Source: Orientallactaga sibirica (Eukaryota > Chordata > Mammalia > Rodentia > Dipodidae). Taken from it: a DNA stretch of 64,000 bases. A model generated the notes under the pieces. It searched no databases and was not told the origin of the DNA. It saw only the letters and a program-made list of their open reading frames with translations. This document shows positions 1 through 22,829 of the stretch, piece by piece; position 1 is the stretch's first letter, and each line of letters opens with the position of its first letter. Both the position numbers and the translations under genes were made by a program. The stretch spans positions 310,001 through 374,000 of the forward strand of contig JAEOAD010000055.1 in NCBI GenBank assembly GCA_036365145.1. The letters run 5' to 3'.

Positions 1-93
1 GAACCGCCCCCTCCATAAGTAAATAAATAAAATGAGATGCTTAGGAACAACCCAAAAGGTCAAACAAAAACAAAGAACCCACATACAAACACC

Positions 94-300
94 AAGTAAA
101 AAAAAAAAAAAATTATTTGAGAGAGAGAGAGAGGCAGATAGAGAAAATAGGTTTGCACTGGGGCCTCCAGCTACTGCAAACGAACTCCAGATTCGTGCTC
201 TACCTTGTGCATCTGTCTTTACGTGGGTCCTGGGGAATCGAACCTGGGTCCTTAGGCTTTGAGGGCAAGCACTTTAACTGCTGAGCCATCACTCCAGCCC
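94..300 (-). repeat. B2-type (tRNA-derived) SINE
   Basis: The reverse complement begins with the tRNA-like head ('gggctggagtgatggctcag'), has a B box near 245 and ends in a CT/GA stretch and an A-rich tail seen here as 94-135. It sits in the ATG16L2 intron before the first visible exon. Confidence 0.85.
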
Positions 301-336
301 TGTGTCCTGATTTTAGGATGCTTTTCTTCCCGTTAG

Positions 337-12488
<12,152 letters not shown>

Positions 12489-13356
12489 GGCCACGATTCC
12501 CTGCATGGACTGGTGAAACTGAAGAACATCTTCCATCTTCTCAGGACCCTAGAAGCTGCGCCAGGGTGGGGTGGCCTGCGGATTTTATGGAGAAGGCCCG
12601 GCAGGACCTGGCCTGTTTTAAAATCAAACTGTGGATTGGGGGATTACAGATTAAAAAAAAAAACAACTTCCTTTCCACAAAGTGGGGGAAAAAAAATTCA
12701 AGATATGTCTGCTTGCGGCATTTGGGGGTACAAGGGAGACTTTTGGGCTGGGAGGTTCAGGGAGATCCAGGCTTGGTCTGATAACAGACCCCCCCCCAAT
12801 AGGCCCTGTGGTTCAGTTGTTAGGGTAGACTGAGGCTGAAGAGGGAGTGGGGGTGGCAGCTCAGGGGAGTCCTTGTGGAAGGGGCCTAATAAGCCAAAGT
12901 GATGTCCAAATACTTGACACCCAGGCCTGCTATACACTGAGGCCCCGTCCTCCAGAGGCAGACCCAGGGGAGGGGAGGGGAGAGGGGAGGGGAGGGCAGC
13001 AGAGGCCAGGCCTGGGCTGATGGTTTCAGTTGCACCAGCATCGAATTCAACCCTTACGCTAAGTTTCTGAGTGTAAGGCAGAGCCTGGCATGCCACTTCT
13101 TTTTCAGCCGAGGGCTGGGCACAGGCCTGAGGAGAGAGGTGTTAATCAAATGGCAAAATTTGTCCTCTGTGGGTTCCTAGTTTACCCTCCCCCCCCTATG
13201 CCCTGTGTTCTGGATGGCACATCTGGGTACCCACCATCATCCTCCTCTGCATGTGGCCTCTGCCACTCACAGCACCAGGCCCTGGGACTGCTGTGCCCAG
13301 TGTCCCGTGCACCCCTCCTACCAGTAGTGCCATCCTCATCAGAGCCAGAGTGGCTG
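12489..13356. other. ATG16L2 3'UTR and downstream spacer
   Basis: No SINE in the first 870 bases after the stop. Contains the candidate poly(A) signal at 12650, a C-run at 12790-12797 and a GGGGA-type purine repeat at 12967-12997. Confidence 0.6.
12650..12655 (+). promoter_or_regulatory. ATG16L2: Candidate ATG16L2 polyadenylation signal (ATTAAA)
   Basis: ATTAAA lies 162 bases after the stop codon, followed by an A-run and then a G/T-rich stretch near 12700-12740. A short 3'UTR would fit a compact gene end. A second ATTAAA at 13539-13544 is an alternative. There is no transcript evidence. Confidence 0.4.
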
Positions 13357-13457
13357 GGCTTGTTTTATTGTCTTCTTTTGGACAGGATCATGTTATGTAG
13401 CCTGCTTCAGTCTCCCGAGAGCTAGGAGTAAAAGCGTGAGCCACCATGCCTGGCTCC
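13357..13457 (-). repeat. Old, diverged B1-type SINE
   Basis: Recognised by 'agtctcccgagagctaggag' and 'gtgagccaccatgcctggct'. Confidence 0.6.
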
Positions 13458-14037
13458 CTTAATTTCTGTTCTGATGTCTAGGGCATGTCACATTTTTTTT
13501 TTGCTCTGCCCCGAATGTTCTTGTTCCTTCCAGAGACAATTAAAATAGTCTTTTGGGATCCTCCATCGAGAACCTTGCCCTCACCTACTGGATTTGGTCC
13601 CCCACTCCAGTTTGTATTTTAATCTCCATTTATGTCAGGAAGCTCTTGAAAGGGGCCAGAGCAGGAGCAGTATTCCTTGGCCAGGATCCAGGTGGCTCAG
13701 AGGCACCACAGGAAATGCGTACTCAGTTGTTACCTTCCTCCTGCTCCGGCCTCAGCAAACTGTTCGGCTCAGATTGCAGTAGAACATTCTTCCCATGTAA
13801 GCTTTGCCACGCAGCCCTGCTGCCTAGCACGCAGTGACCATCAGGGGTCACCAGCTGCCTGGCGGGTTGGTGGATGGTAAGACACTTGGCAGTGGTCGCC
13901 ATTCCTGGGGGTTACCCAGCTTTGGTCTATACCTGCACTTTCTGCAGCTTCATCTTCCTCCTGACCAGATCACCTGGTCTTCAGGTGAGACCAGGAAAGC
14001 TGAGATTAGTGACACAGCTGGGTTGTGACCTCACACC

Positions 14038-14201
14038 CTGAGACAGGGTCTCATGTAGTCTAGGCTGACCTTGAACTTCTGATACTCCTACAGAGATTAC
14101 AGGTATAGGCCACCAGGCCTGGTGTACGTGGTGCTGGGGATGGAACCTCTGCTTCCTGCATGACAGCACTACTCTACCCACTGACCTACAGCTCCAGCCC
14201 A
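14038..14201 (-). repeat. B4-like SINE (ID head fused to B1)
   Basis: On the minus strand a tRNA/ID-like part (14131-14201, ending 'agctccagccc' on plus) precedes a B1 part (14038-14130, 'agacagggtctcatgtagtc'). That is the order of rodent B4 elements. Classification by eye. Confidence 0.5.
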
Positions 14202-14219
14202 CTTAAAAAAATCATCTGA

Positions 14220-14445
14220 GGCATGCCCATTCTCTATCTGTCTTCCTCTCCCTCTGACTCTCTCTCTCTCTCAAAAAAAAAAAAAATCATCTGTGCGGGG
14301 TGTGGTGGCGCACGCCTTTAATCCCAGCACTCGGGAGGCAGAGGTAGGAGGATCGCTGTGAGTTCAAGGCCACCCCGAGAATACATAGTGAATTCCAGGT
14401 CAGCCTGAGCTAGAGTGAGACCCTACCTTGAAAACAAAGCAAAAC
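14220..14445 (+). repeat. B2-type SINE tail followed by B1-type SINE
   Basis: 14220-14286 is only the 3' end of a B2-type copy (CT stretch and A-tail). 14296-14440 is an intact B1. Confidence 0.8.
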
Positions 14446-14717
14446 AAAAATCTTCCGAGTCAGTGGCCAAGAAGGTCTACCCTGGAAACCTGCCTCAGGC
14501 GCCTTTCCAGCAGAGGGGAGAGAACAGTCGGCTACCAGCCCCTTCAGGCCTGTGTAGTGTGGCACTCAGGAGCTCAGGCTGCCCGAGTTTGGGTCCCTAG
14601 TCAATGACCCCCTTGCAGTGGGCATGGAATGAGGTTCAGGGATGGGGGAAGGAGCTTGCTGGAGTCACATGGTAGAAGAGAGTGAGGACTCTGGACTCTG
14701 ATCCATATATTCTGTGT

Positions 14718-14930
14718 AAAAAATAATTTCTATTTTTATTTATTTGAGGGGGAGAGGGCGAGAGAATGAGTGAGTGAATGAATGAAAATGGGCACACCAG
14801 GGCCACTAGCTTCTGCAAATGAACATGTGCCACCATGTGCAGCTGGCTTATGTGGGCACTGGGGATTCGAACCTGGGTCTTCAGACTTCACAAGTAAGTG
14901 TCTTAACTGCTAAGCTATCTCTCCAGCCCT
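14718..14930 (-). repeat. B2-type SINE
   Basis: Antisense copy with head 'gctatctctccagccct' at the right end. Confidence 0.85.
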
Positions 14931-14967
14931 GGTTGCTGTTGTTTTTTTAATTAAAAAATAATATGTT

Positions 14968-15082
14968 AGCACTGGGGAGGCAGAGGTAGAGGATTGCTGT
15001 GAGTTCGAGGCTGCCCTGAGACTACATAGTGAATTCCAGATCAGCCTGAGTTAGTGTGAAACCCTACCTCAAACAAACAAAC

Positions 15083-15116
<34 letters not shown>

Positions 15117-15268
15117 TGATGTTAGCCAGGCATGGTGGCACACGACTTCAGTCCCAGCTCTGGGAAGGCAGAGGTGGGGAACTGCCATGAGTTCAAGGCC
15201 AGCCTGGGACTACAGAGTAAGCATCAGGTTAGCCTGGGCTAGAGTGAGACCAAACCTTGAAAAAAAAA
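14968..15268 (+). repeat. 5'-truncated B1, (AAT)n tract, then a second B1
   Basis: 14968-15082 lacks the B1 head. Its tail has become an AAT microsatellite at 15083-15117. A separate B1 occupies 15123-15268. Confidence 0.8.
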
Positions 15269-15279
15269 CCAAAAAATAG

Positions 15280-15452
15280 TAACAATATATTTGTGAGCAG
15301 AGAAAGAGTGCATTGGGCTTGCCACTGCAAACGAGCTTCAGATGCACGTGTCACTTTGTGCATTTGGTTTTATGTGGGTGCTGAGGAATCAAATCTGGGT
15401 CATCAGGCTTTGCAAGCAAGTGCCTTTAACTGCTGAACCAACTCTCCAGCCC
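15280..15452 (-). repeat. B2-type SINE
   Basis: Antisense copy with short GA stretch, ending 'aactctccagccc'. A small antisense B1 remnant ('gtgctaggattaccggcatg') follows near 15522-15545. Confidence 0.8.
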
Positions 15453-15569
15453 ACCCCTTTTGTAAGCTTTTGACAACCTCCATACATTACTCTGTTTTTA
15501 CCTTCTTCCTGACAGTTCTTGAGTGCTAGGATTACCGGCATGCACTTTAGTCCATGCCCCGCTAGGCCT

Positions 15570-16530
15570 CTCTTTGGCTTTATGGAGGGGTTTATTCTTA
15601 TAGAGGGCCGGTTCCAGCTCCTCCCCCGTTCTGTCTCCTGAGAGACCTCCAGCAAGTCACAGTGGCTTTTAGGCTCTGTGTTCCACCTGTCAAATCTTCT
15701 CTCAGTGGATGATCTGGGGGTGTCAGGCCTTGGTGAGCCTGAGATCTCAGAAATGACAAACCTTTGTTTGGAGTTCTTGACTGCCCCCCGGCCATCCCTC
15801 AGTCCTGGTTCCAGTCTGCAGTTTAGTTTCCCCCACCAGCAATATGAGCCCCTAGACAGGGCTCTGGAGTCTTGTAGGTGGCCTGTGGAGGAATCGGCAC
15901 CTGTGGAGACCTATCTGTGAGATCAGACAGGCTGTGGCCGGGCCCACGCTGCGTTTGCTCTCTGGAAGAACATCTACTGGTCGTGTCTTCCGTTCACCCT
16001 CAGACCTTAGGGAGTTTGTATTCTCATTCCCGTGTTAAAGATGGGCCCAGCAAGGTGAAGTGCGGAGACCGAGGTCACGTCTGGTGGATGCTGCTCGTGA
16101 GCTTGACCTCGGCGCTTCACCAGACTTCCTGTTCCTCACTGGTACGTCTGGCAACATGGTGGATGTGGAGGGCTCGTGAGCCCTGCACATGGGTTTCTTT
16201 CTGTTACGCTTCAGGATAACATCCAGGAGAACATTCCCTGACCACGGCTCTCAGGAACAGACATGCATGTGGGAGTCTTTCGTATTTTCTTTGCCACTGG
16301 GTCCAAGGGAAAAGTTCAGGAACAAAACACTGTTTGGTGCTCTTAGTGGTTCTTGGCAGCTCCTATAGTAACAGGAAACCTAACAAGAGTCCAGGAGGGA
16401 ACTGGTTATGTCAAGTTGTAGGATTTTAGGACAGATTTCTTGACCTAAAATTTCCATAATTTAGCTGTATTTTTTTGCCACACATAACAACAACAACAAA
16501 ACCCCTAAACAACCAATTTAAAAATTAAGT
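15570..16530. other. Intergenic stretch with no recognised feature
   Basis: About 960 bases with no SINE, no convincing ORF and no splice-ready exon seen. The reading frames here are short and lack known motifs. Confidence 0.5.
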
Positions 16531-16533
16531 GCA

Positions 16534-16765
16534 TGGCCAGACTTGGTGGTGCACACCTTTAATCCCAGCACTTGGGAAGCAGAGGTAGGAGGATCACTGT
16601 GAGTGTACAGGCTGGAGAGATGGCTCAGGGGTGAAGGCACTTGCTTGCAAGGACTGGGTTTAATTTCCCAGTACCCACATAAAGCCATGTGCACAAAGTG
16701 GTGCATGCATCTGGATTTCATTTTCAGCAACAAGAAGCCCTTGCATACCCATTCTCCTTTTCTCT
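16534..16765 (+). repeat. Truncated B1 cut by a B2-type SINE
   Basis: The B1 starts at 16534 and stops at about 16606 after 'ggatcactgtgagtg'. A B2-type copy begins at 16608 ('aggctggagagatggctcag'). The B1 remainder was not found downstream. Confidence 0.75.
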
Positions 16766-16918
16766 GCTTTTAAATAGAAATATTTAAAAAACTTAGAGTA
16801 GCCAGATTTTATCTTAAAGGTACTTGGAGAGGACTTGGTATAATTGAAACCAAACGTAAAAGCTGTAGCTGGGCTCCCTCTGACTCAAGCCTGGGGTGGC
16901 ATCAAAACATGGAATATG

Positions 16919-17595
16919 GGGCTGGAGAGATGGAGAGTGGTTAAGGTGCTTGCCTGCAAAGCCTAAGGACCCATGTTTGATCTCTCCAGATTCCATGTAA
17001 GCCAGACACACAAAGGTGAGGCAAGTGCAAGGTTGCACATGCCCACTAGGTGGCCCAAGCATCTGGCGTTTGATTACAGTGGCTGAGTCCCTGGCACACG
17101 AATTCTCTCTCCCCCCACCCCTTCTGTCTTACTCTCTCTTCAAAAAAACACACACACACAAAAAAAGCCATGGGATGGAAGGATGGCTTAGCAGTTAAGG
17201 CATATACCTGTGAAGCCTAAGGACCCCAGTTTGATTCTCTAGGTGCCATGTAAGCCAGATGCACATGGTGGTGCATGCATCTGGAATTCATTTGCAGTGG
17301 CTAGAGGCCCTGGCATGCTCATTCTCTCTTTCTTTCCCTCTCTGTCTCTAATAAAAATAAAATTAAAAAAATTAAAAAAAAAAAACATGAGGTCTGGAGA
17401 GTTGGCTTAGCCGTTAAGGTACTTGCTTGCAAAGCCAAAGGACCTCGGTTCAATTCCCCAGAACCCATGTAAACCAGATGCACAAGGGGATGCATGCATC
17501 TGGAGATCGTTTGCAGTTGGCTGGAGAACCTGGTGCACCCATTCTCTCTCTCTTGCTCTGCCTCTTTCTCTCAAATTAATTAATTAATTAAAAAA
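16919..17595 (+). repeat. Three B2-type SINEs in a row
   Basis: Copies at about 16919-17165, 17175-17378 and 17392-17595, all sense. The first carries an extra internal segment around 17010-17050 ('aagtgcaaggttgcacatgc'), as in a longer subfamily. Confidence 0.85.
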
Positions 17596-17608
17596 CATGA
17601 AATATGGC

Positions 17609-17757
17609 AGGGCAGGTGGTGCACACCTTTAATCCCAGCACTTGGGAGGCAGAGGTAGAAGGATCACAGTGAGTTTGAGGTCACCCTGAGACTATGTAGT
17701 GTATTCCAGGTCAGCCTGGGCTAGAGTGAGACCCTACCTTGAAACTCACCTTCCCCC

Positions 17758-17788
<31 letters not shown>

Positions 17789-17930
17789 GCGAAAGTATAA
17801 CATGGAATATGATAGTTGCCAGATGCACAGGGTGGTGCATGCACCTGGAGTTTGCAGTGGCTAGAGGCCCTGGTGCATTCATTCTCTCTGTCTTTCTATC
17901 TGCCTCTCTCAAATAAAATATTTTTAAAAA
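17609..17930 (+). repeat. B1 with long A-tail, then 5'-truncated B2-type SINE
   Basis: The B1 at 17609-17757 ends in a 29-base A-tail to about 17788. 17818-17930 starts inside B2 ('gccagatgcacagggtggtg'). Confidence 0.82.
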
Positions 17931-18394
17931 TCTGCATCTTTTCTCAAATATGAGTTTTTGTGCCATGTTCTCACTCTGAATCTAGAATAAGAACTAATGT
18001 AGAGTTGGATAAGCCATTTCAAGCCACCTCCATCCCATCCCTTTTAAACTTGTGGCTGGTGGGCTCAGAGAAGGGACCAGGTGATGATCCACGAGTCTAT
18101 AGCTTGACTGCATGGTCAGTCCCTGTGACGAAGTCAGCAGCAGTGACACTGAGTTAGGGCAATTAGCTGAGCGTTGTTCTTAGCCACAGATCCTCTTGGG
18201 TGCCAGCAGCAAACTGAAAAAATGAGCTGCTTTTGCTGAAGAGGAGGCTTAAGGCAGAAGTATTTTGTGTCCTGATAGCCCTACCCATATTTATAGTTTG
18301 GCACCTCATAAACCATCTTTTACTGACCTCAGGATGCTCCTGTGTGTTACAGTGTGTTTAAGGGACTGCCAAGGATGGGTGTGTGTGTGTGTTT

Positions 18395-18592
18395 TTTAAT
18401 TAAAAAAAATAAATTAATTTGAGTGGGTGTGGGGGGAGAGAATGTTTGTACCAGGGCCTTTAGCTGCTGCAAATGGACTCCAGATACATGAGCCATGTTG
18501 TATATCTGGCTTTCATGAGTATTGGGGAATCAAACTCAGATCCTTGGGCTTCACAGGCAAGTGCCCTATTAAGCCAACTCTCCAGCCCCCAA
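18395..18592 (-). repeat. B2-type SINE
   Basis: Antisense and diverged, ending 'caactctccagcccc'. Confidence 0.78.
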
Positions 18593-18597
18593 TGATG

Positions 18598-18862
18598 TGT
18601 ATGGGTGTGTGTGGGCCTTGGTGCACGTGTGGAGGTCTGCAGATAACCTTGGGTGTCCCCTCCTTCCACCATGCTTAAGATAGGGTCTGCCTTGTTACTG
18701 TTTTTGCGGTTTCACTTCCTGTGCACCAAGCTAGCTGGCCTGCCAGCTTCCAGACTGTCCCAGCTCCACCTCCCACTGCTGTAGGCATGCTGAGATCATG
18801 TGCCACTTTGTGTAAGCAACTACCTTTAACTGCTGAGTCATCCTCGTGGTCCCGAGGATGCT
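18598..18862 (-). repeat. B3/RSINE-like older SINE
   Basis: The layout 'gtgcacgtgtggaggtctg', a B1-like middle and a tRNA-like right end ('taactgctgagtcatcctc') resembles rodent B3/RSINE elements in antisense. Diverged, so the family name is tentative. Confidence 0.5.
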
Positions 18863-19059
18863 GGTTTTGAAGATGAAGATCTTGAAGGCTAGAAAGATGA
18901 TGGTGGGGACAGCAGATGCAGGCCACCCCATGGTGCACATTTTATGTGTCCTTCCTGGGCCCAGTCTTCTCGTGTTCCAGAGGAGGATGCAAGATCAGTC
19001 CTGTCTAGTGGCAGAGCCAGGAATTAATCCAGATCTTCTAACTTCCAAGTCCATTTGTT

Positions 19060-20050
19060 TAGTATGTTGTTAGTGGAAATGTAAACAGCTGCAATTCTTT
19101 TGGAGACAAATTTGGCAAAATCTAACAAAATTAAACGCACATACCTTTTCCAGCTCTCAAATCCCACACTTAAGAATTTGCTCAATATTCACGCTGGAAC
19201 AAATAAATGAAGAAATATACAGAAGGATGTTCACTTCAACTTTCTTTCTTGGAAAAGGCAAAGAGAGAGAGAGAGAGAACCAGTGTGCTCAGGCCTCCAC
19301 CCACTGCAAATGAACTCCAGATGCATGCATCACTTTGCAGGCAAGTACCTTAACCAGTAAGCCATCTCTCTAACCCTCATTTCAATTTTCTAAAAGCAAA
19401 TAGCTAAATATAACTTAAATGCCCTTCCCAAAAGTAAGATTTAAATTATAATCTATTCAAACAATGGAATATAATGCACACATCAAAAAGAGCAACAAAA
19501 CCCAAGATATAAAGTAAATAAAAAGAATTATGTTGGGCTGGAGAGATGGCCCAGCAATTTAAGGCATCTGCCTGTAAAGCCTAATGACCCGAGTCTGATT
19601 ACCCAGTACCCATGTAAAGCCAGAAGCACAAAGTGGTGTATGTGTCTGGAGTCTTTTTGCAATGGCTAGAGGCCCTGGCGTGTCCATTCTCTCTTCTGGG
19701 TGTGGTGATGCATACCTTTAATGCCAACAAGGTAGGAGGATTGCTGTGAGTTTGAGGCCAGTCTGAGATTGCATAGTGAATTCCAGGTCTGCCTGGGCTA
19801 AAACAAGACCCTACATCAAAAAACCAAAAGAAGAGTCAGCGTGGTGGCGCACGCCTTTAATCTCAGCACTCGGGAGGCAGAGGTAGGAGGATCACTGTGA
19901 GTTCGAGGCCACCCTGAGACTACATAGTAAATTCCAGGTCAGCCTGGGCTAGAGGAAGACCCTACCTTGAAAAACAAATCAAAACAAAAAAACCAAAAAA
20001 ATAATGATACATAGGAGTTTTATGCACGAATACATAGTATACATCCCCAG
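19060..20050 (+). mobile_element. Ancient L1 3' end with nested SINEs
   Basis: Non-SINE pieces at 19060-19255, 19380-19532 and 20005-20050 read like the old mammalian L1 ORF2 end/3'UTR ('agtggaaatgtaaacagc', 'aacaatggaatataatgca'). Into it are inserted a B2-type copy (-, 19256-19378), a B2-type copy (+, 19533-19696) and two B1 copies (+, 19697-19830 and 19836-20004). No intact ORF. Confidence 0.6.
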
Positions 20051-20534
20051 CTCTAGGAGAGGTGAACTGAATCTATACACACAGGCCAAGCAGTTCTTTG
20101 TGTGTCTGGCTGGAAGCCCGAGGGATTCAGCCTATAATCAGAAATCTCCCTAACCACCTCTGGGACCAGTGAGATTTCCCGTCATACAATTCTTGACTCT
20201 TCACAGTGAACATTTAGGAGTGGGGGGGGGGGAAGTATCCAAATAATCACTTCTTGAAAGTCAGCATCCTTCCAGGGGACTTCCTCTGGCCCCTCCAGCA
20301 GCACGAGCCGAGCTCTCCTCAGTTCCCCACCATGCTGTCTGCCTTTTTCTTCCAATGTATCTCACAATCTCTAGTATGCAGGATTTCCCATCCAGCACAT
20401 GGTGGTATCAGAACTTTTGTCATCTAAGTGTCATTTGAGTAGACTTACTTCCTGCTCTATGTGATCAGTGCCTTAAGGAGGGCCCAGGAACTTTGTAGGA
20501 AGCATTTTTTCTTAAAGTCTGTTTAACCAAGTCT

Positions 20535-20770
20535 TTCTTTAAAAAAATATTTTATTTTTATTTATTTATTATTTATTTGTTTACTTGAGAGAGAGGGAGA
20601 GAGAGAAAGAGAGGGAGAATGGGCGCTTCAGGGCCTCCAGCCACTGCAAACGAACTCCAGACACATGTGCTACCTTGTGCATCTGGCTTACGTGGGTCCT
20701 GGGGAATCAAACCGAGGTCCTCGGGCTTTGCAGGCAAGTGCCTTAACTGCTAAGCCATCTTTCCAGCCCC
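20535..20770 (-). repeat. B2-type SINE at the FCHSD2 gene end
   Basis: Antisense copy whose tRNA head ends at about 20769, some 45 bases beyond the candidate FCHSD2 poly(A) signal on the downstream side. Confidence 0.85.
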
Positions 20771-20789
20771 AAAGTCTTTTTATAAGGAC

Positions 20790-22745
20790 ACACTTGGAAA
20801 ATTTAATTCCATTTTTTATTATTCAACATTTTATACATAATAAATACAAACTTTACAGCCATTGTAAAGAAAGCGCATCTGCACTGAGGCTCTCTCTGAG
20901 CCTGACCTGTGCATGGTGATGCTGGGTTACACAGCCTGGAGGGAGGGGCTATCTTTTCAAAAGGAGGCATATTTTTACAACTTCGTTTTTTAAAATAAAA
21001 TTAGCAGCTCTTCCAAAAATATTATAAAGTATAACAAAAGATTTCAAATAACTCTGAGGTTGTGGGAAACTCAAATTCATGGACAGTGTGGCTGGCTAAG
21101 GACAATACATGGCTGAGTGGCAAGAACTGCTCTATTTAATAAGCATTTGAAGATTTGTGACATCAGCAAATCAAAAGTCTTTTTAAAAACCACCCTTTTA
21201 ATTTTTTAAACTTAAGAATAAGTTTGATAAACAAAAAGACCTCAAATAGATCAACAGGTTCAGAAGGTCAAAAAAACAAAAACACAAAAATCCAGAGTCA
21301 CAGCGAGGATTCACTGGGGTATCATCACTGAAGCGATCAAATGACTGAGTGAGCATCTCTTCCGCTCTGACCTTACTTTCAGTCAAAAATCCCATGGGGA
21401 TATGTGGTGGACACTTAAAAATTTTAAAGAATCTCAGGAGGGATGGAATTTTCCAAGCATCATACAACTTTTAAGACTAAGTTCTGCAAATCTGATTTTT
21501 CAATGAAGGTTACAAAAAAACAAAAACAAAAAAACCTGGCAAACATCCCTTAGTCTCTAGGTAATGCAGGCCCTCTGTTCTGTCCATGGAGATCACCACC
21601 CAGCTGTCCTGGGACATGCAGGAGCAGTGGAGTTCTCAGCCATCTCAGTGTGGGTGTGCAAGTCCTCAGTCCTTCACACAGGAAGCTGGTTTTCTTTGTG
21701 GCATAGAAATTCTTCTTCCCAAGGAAATGTCAAGGCAGTGGGACCTGAAGCTGTATTTTGTGAGGTGACAGCTGATCCGCACCAGCCACAACTTGCCTTC
21801 TGGGCTAGTGTGCTGGCTTGGGAGTAAAATAATACAAGGGCTTTCCGAGAACAGAAGCTCAGTAATGTGGACGTGTATCCTCAAGTTCGCCAGACACTAA
21901 GCTTCTAAGGATACTGACAGAGGAGTATATGCTGTAAACGTGAAGAGGAAAAATACCCAAAGACAAAAAGAACATTTAACCGGATCAGCTCAGATCTGGA
22001 AACTACATTTCTGCTTTTGCTGCAGCCTCCTTTCTATTACTCTATGTGATGGGCAAGATGTGGCTACTAGTTCAGCCCCTCCAGGTTAGCCCCACTAATA
22101 CTAAATGAATGGCATGAATATTAATACAAAGGACACTGTTATCATTTTAAATCTGTTAGTTGTGGAAGAGATGTGCGTTAATGCAGTTGGCGCTAAACTC
22201 AGAACAATCCACTTTGTTCCCAGTAAGGTTTCACTTTCAGTGTAGGGACGAGCCTTGGGGAGGAACCAGCCTCTCCTGAATCCCTCCTTCTGTTTCTTTA
22301 TGTAGCCAACATAATCTGATTAACTCTTAATCAGATGAGCAAAAGCCACTTGAAGATGAGATCTTGCCACATCCTTGTGGCCACAGTAATATACTGTACG
22401 AGTGCACACGGTCAGTCAGTCTGTGTCTATGCCCTGGGATGAGACCTGGACTTCAGTCTCATTAAAAATGGGCCACCATTAGGCACGAGAGCTTTTCTCC
22501 TCTCTGCTTTTAGGACCCACTATGATTTGTGCTATGGTAGATGACATAGAAAATGACAACAAAATTAAAAGGCACAAAATATTCAAAACTTGGGAGGAGT
22601 CCACCAGCCAACTAGTCACTTGGAGTTCTCCTTGGTTTTGCTCTGTTCGAGAGTCATCATCATGCAAAGGTGCCTAGAAAACAGGACTGGCCAAACTCCA
22701 TGCCTGGCCTTGATTGTAGAGTAATGGATGTAAACCCATCCATCC
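20790..22745 (-). other. FCHSD2: Probable FCHSD2 3'UTR (SINE-free)
   Basis: Nearly 2 kb between the FCHSD2 stop and an AATAAA on the minus strand contain no recognisable B1 or B2 copy, although the surroundings carry one every 300-400 bases. AT-rich stretches with TTTT/AAAA runs are typical of a long mammalian 3'UTR. Inferred, without transcript data. Confidence 0.6.
20815..20820 (-). promoter_or_regulatory. FCHSD2: Candidate FCHSD2 polyadenylation signal (AATAAA)
   Basis: 'tttatt' on the plus strand is AATAAA on the minus strand, about 1.93 kb after the FCHSD2 stop and just before SINE-filled DNA. Another AATAAA-like site lies within the same AT-rich stretch. Confidence 0.45.
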
Positions 22746-22829
22746 TCACACCAGTGTGATCTCCACATCCTCCATCTTCTCTGTTGGCCTCCTGTGGTTC
22801 TGCGTGGGTGGTGGTGGGGCCGCTCGGAC
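22746..22829 (-). CDS. FCHSD2: FCHSD2 terminal coding exon with PDZ ligand
   Basis: On the minus strand the acceptor 'ctgctcag' precedes [20 protein letters not shown] and then DVEITLV, with TGA at 22748-22746. The C-terminal T-L-V fits a class I PDZ ligand. CAROM/FCHSD2 was described as binding the MAGUK-type protein MAGI-1. Confidence 0.94.
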   Translation of the reverse strand, partial: VRAAPPPPTQNHRRPTEKMEDVEITLV

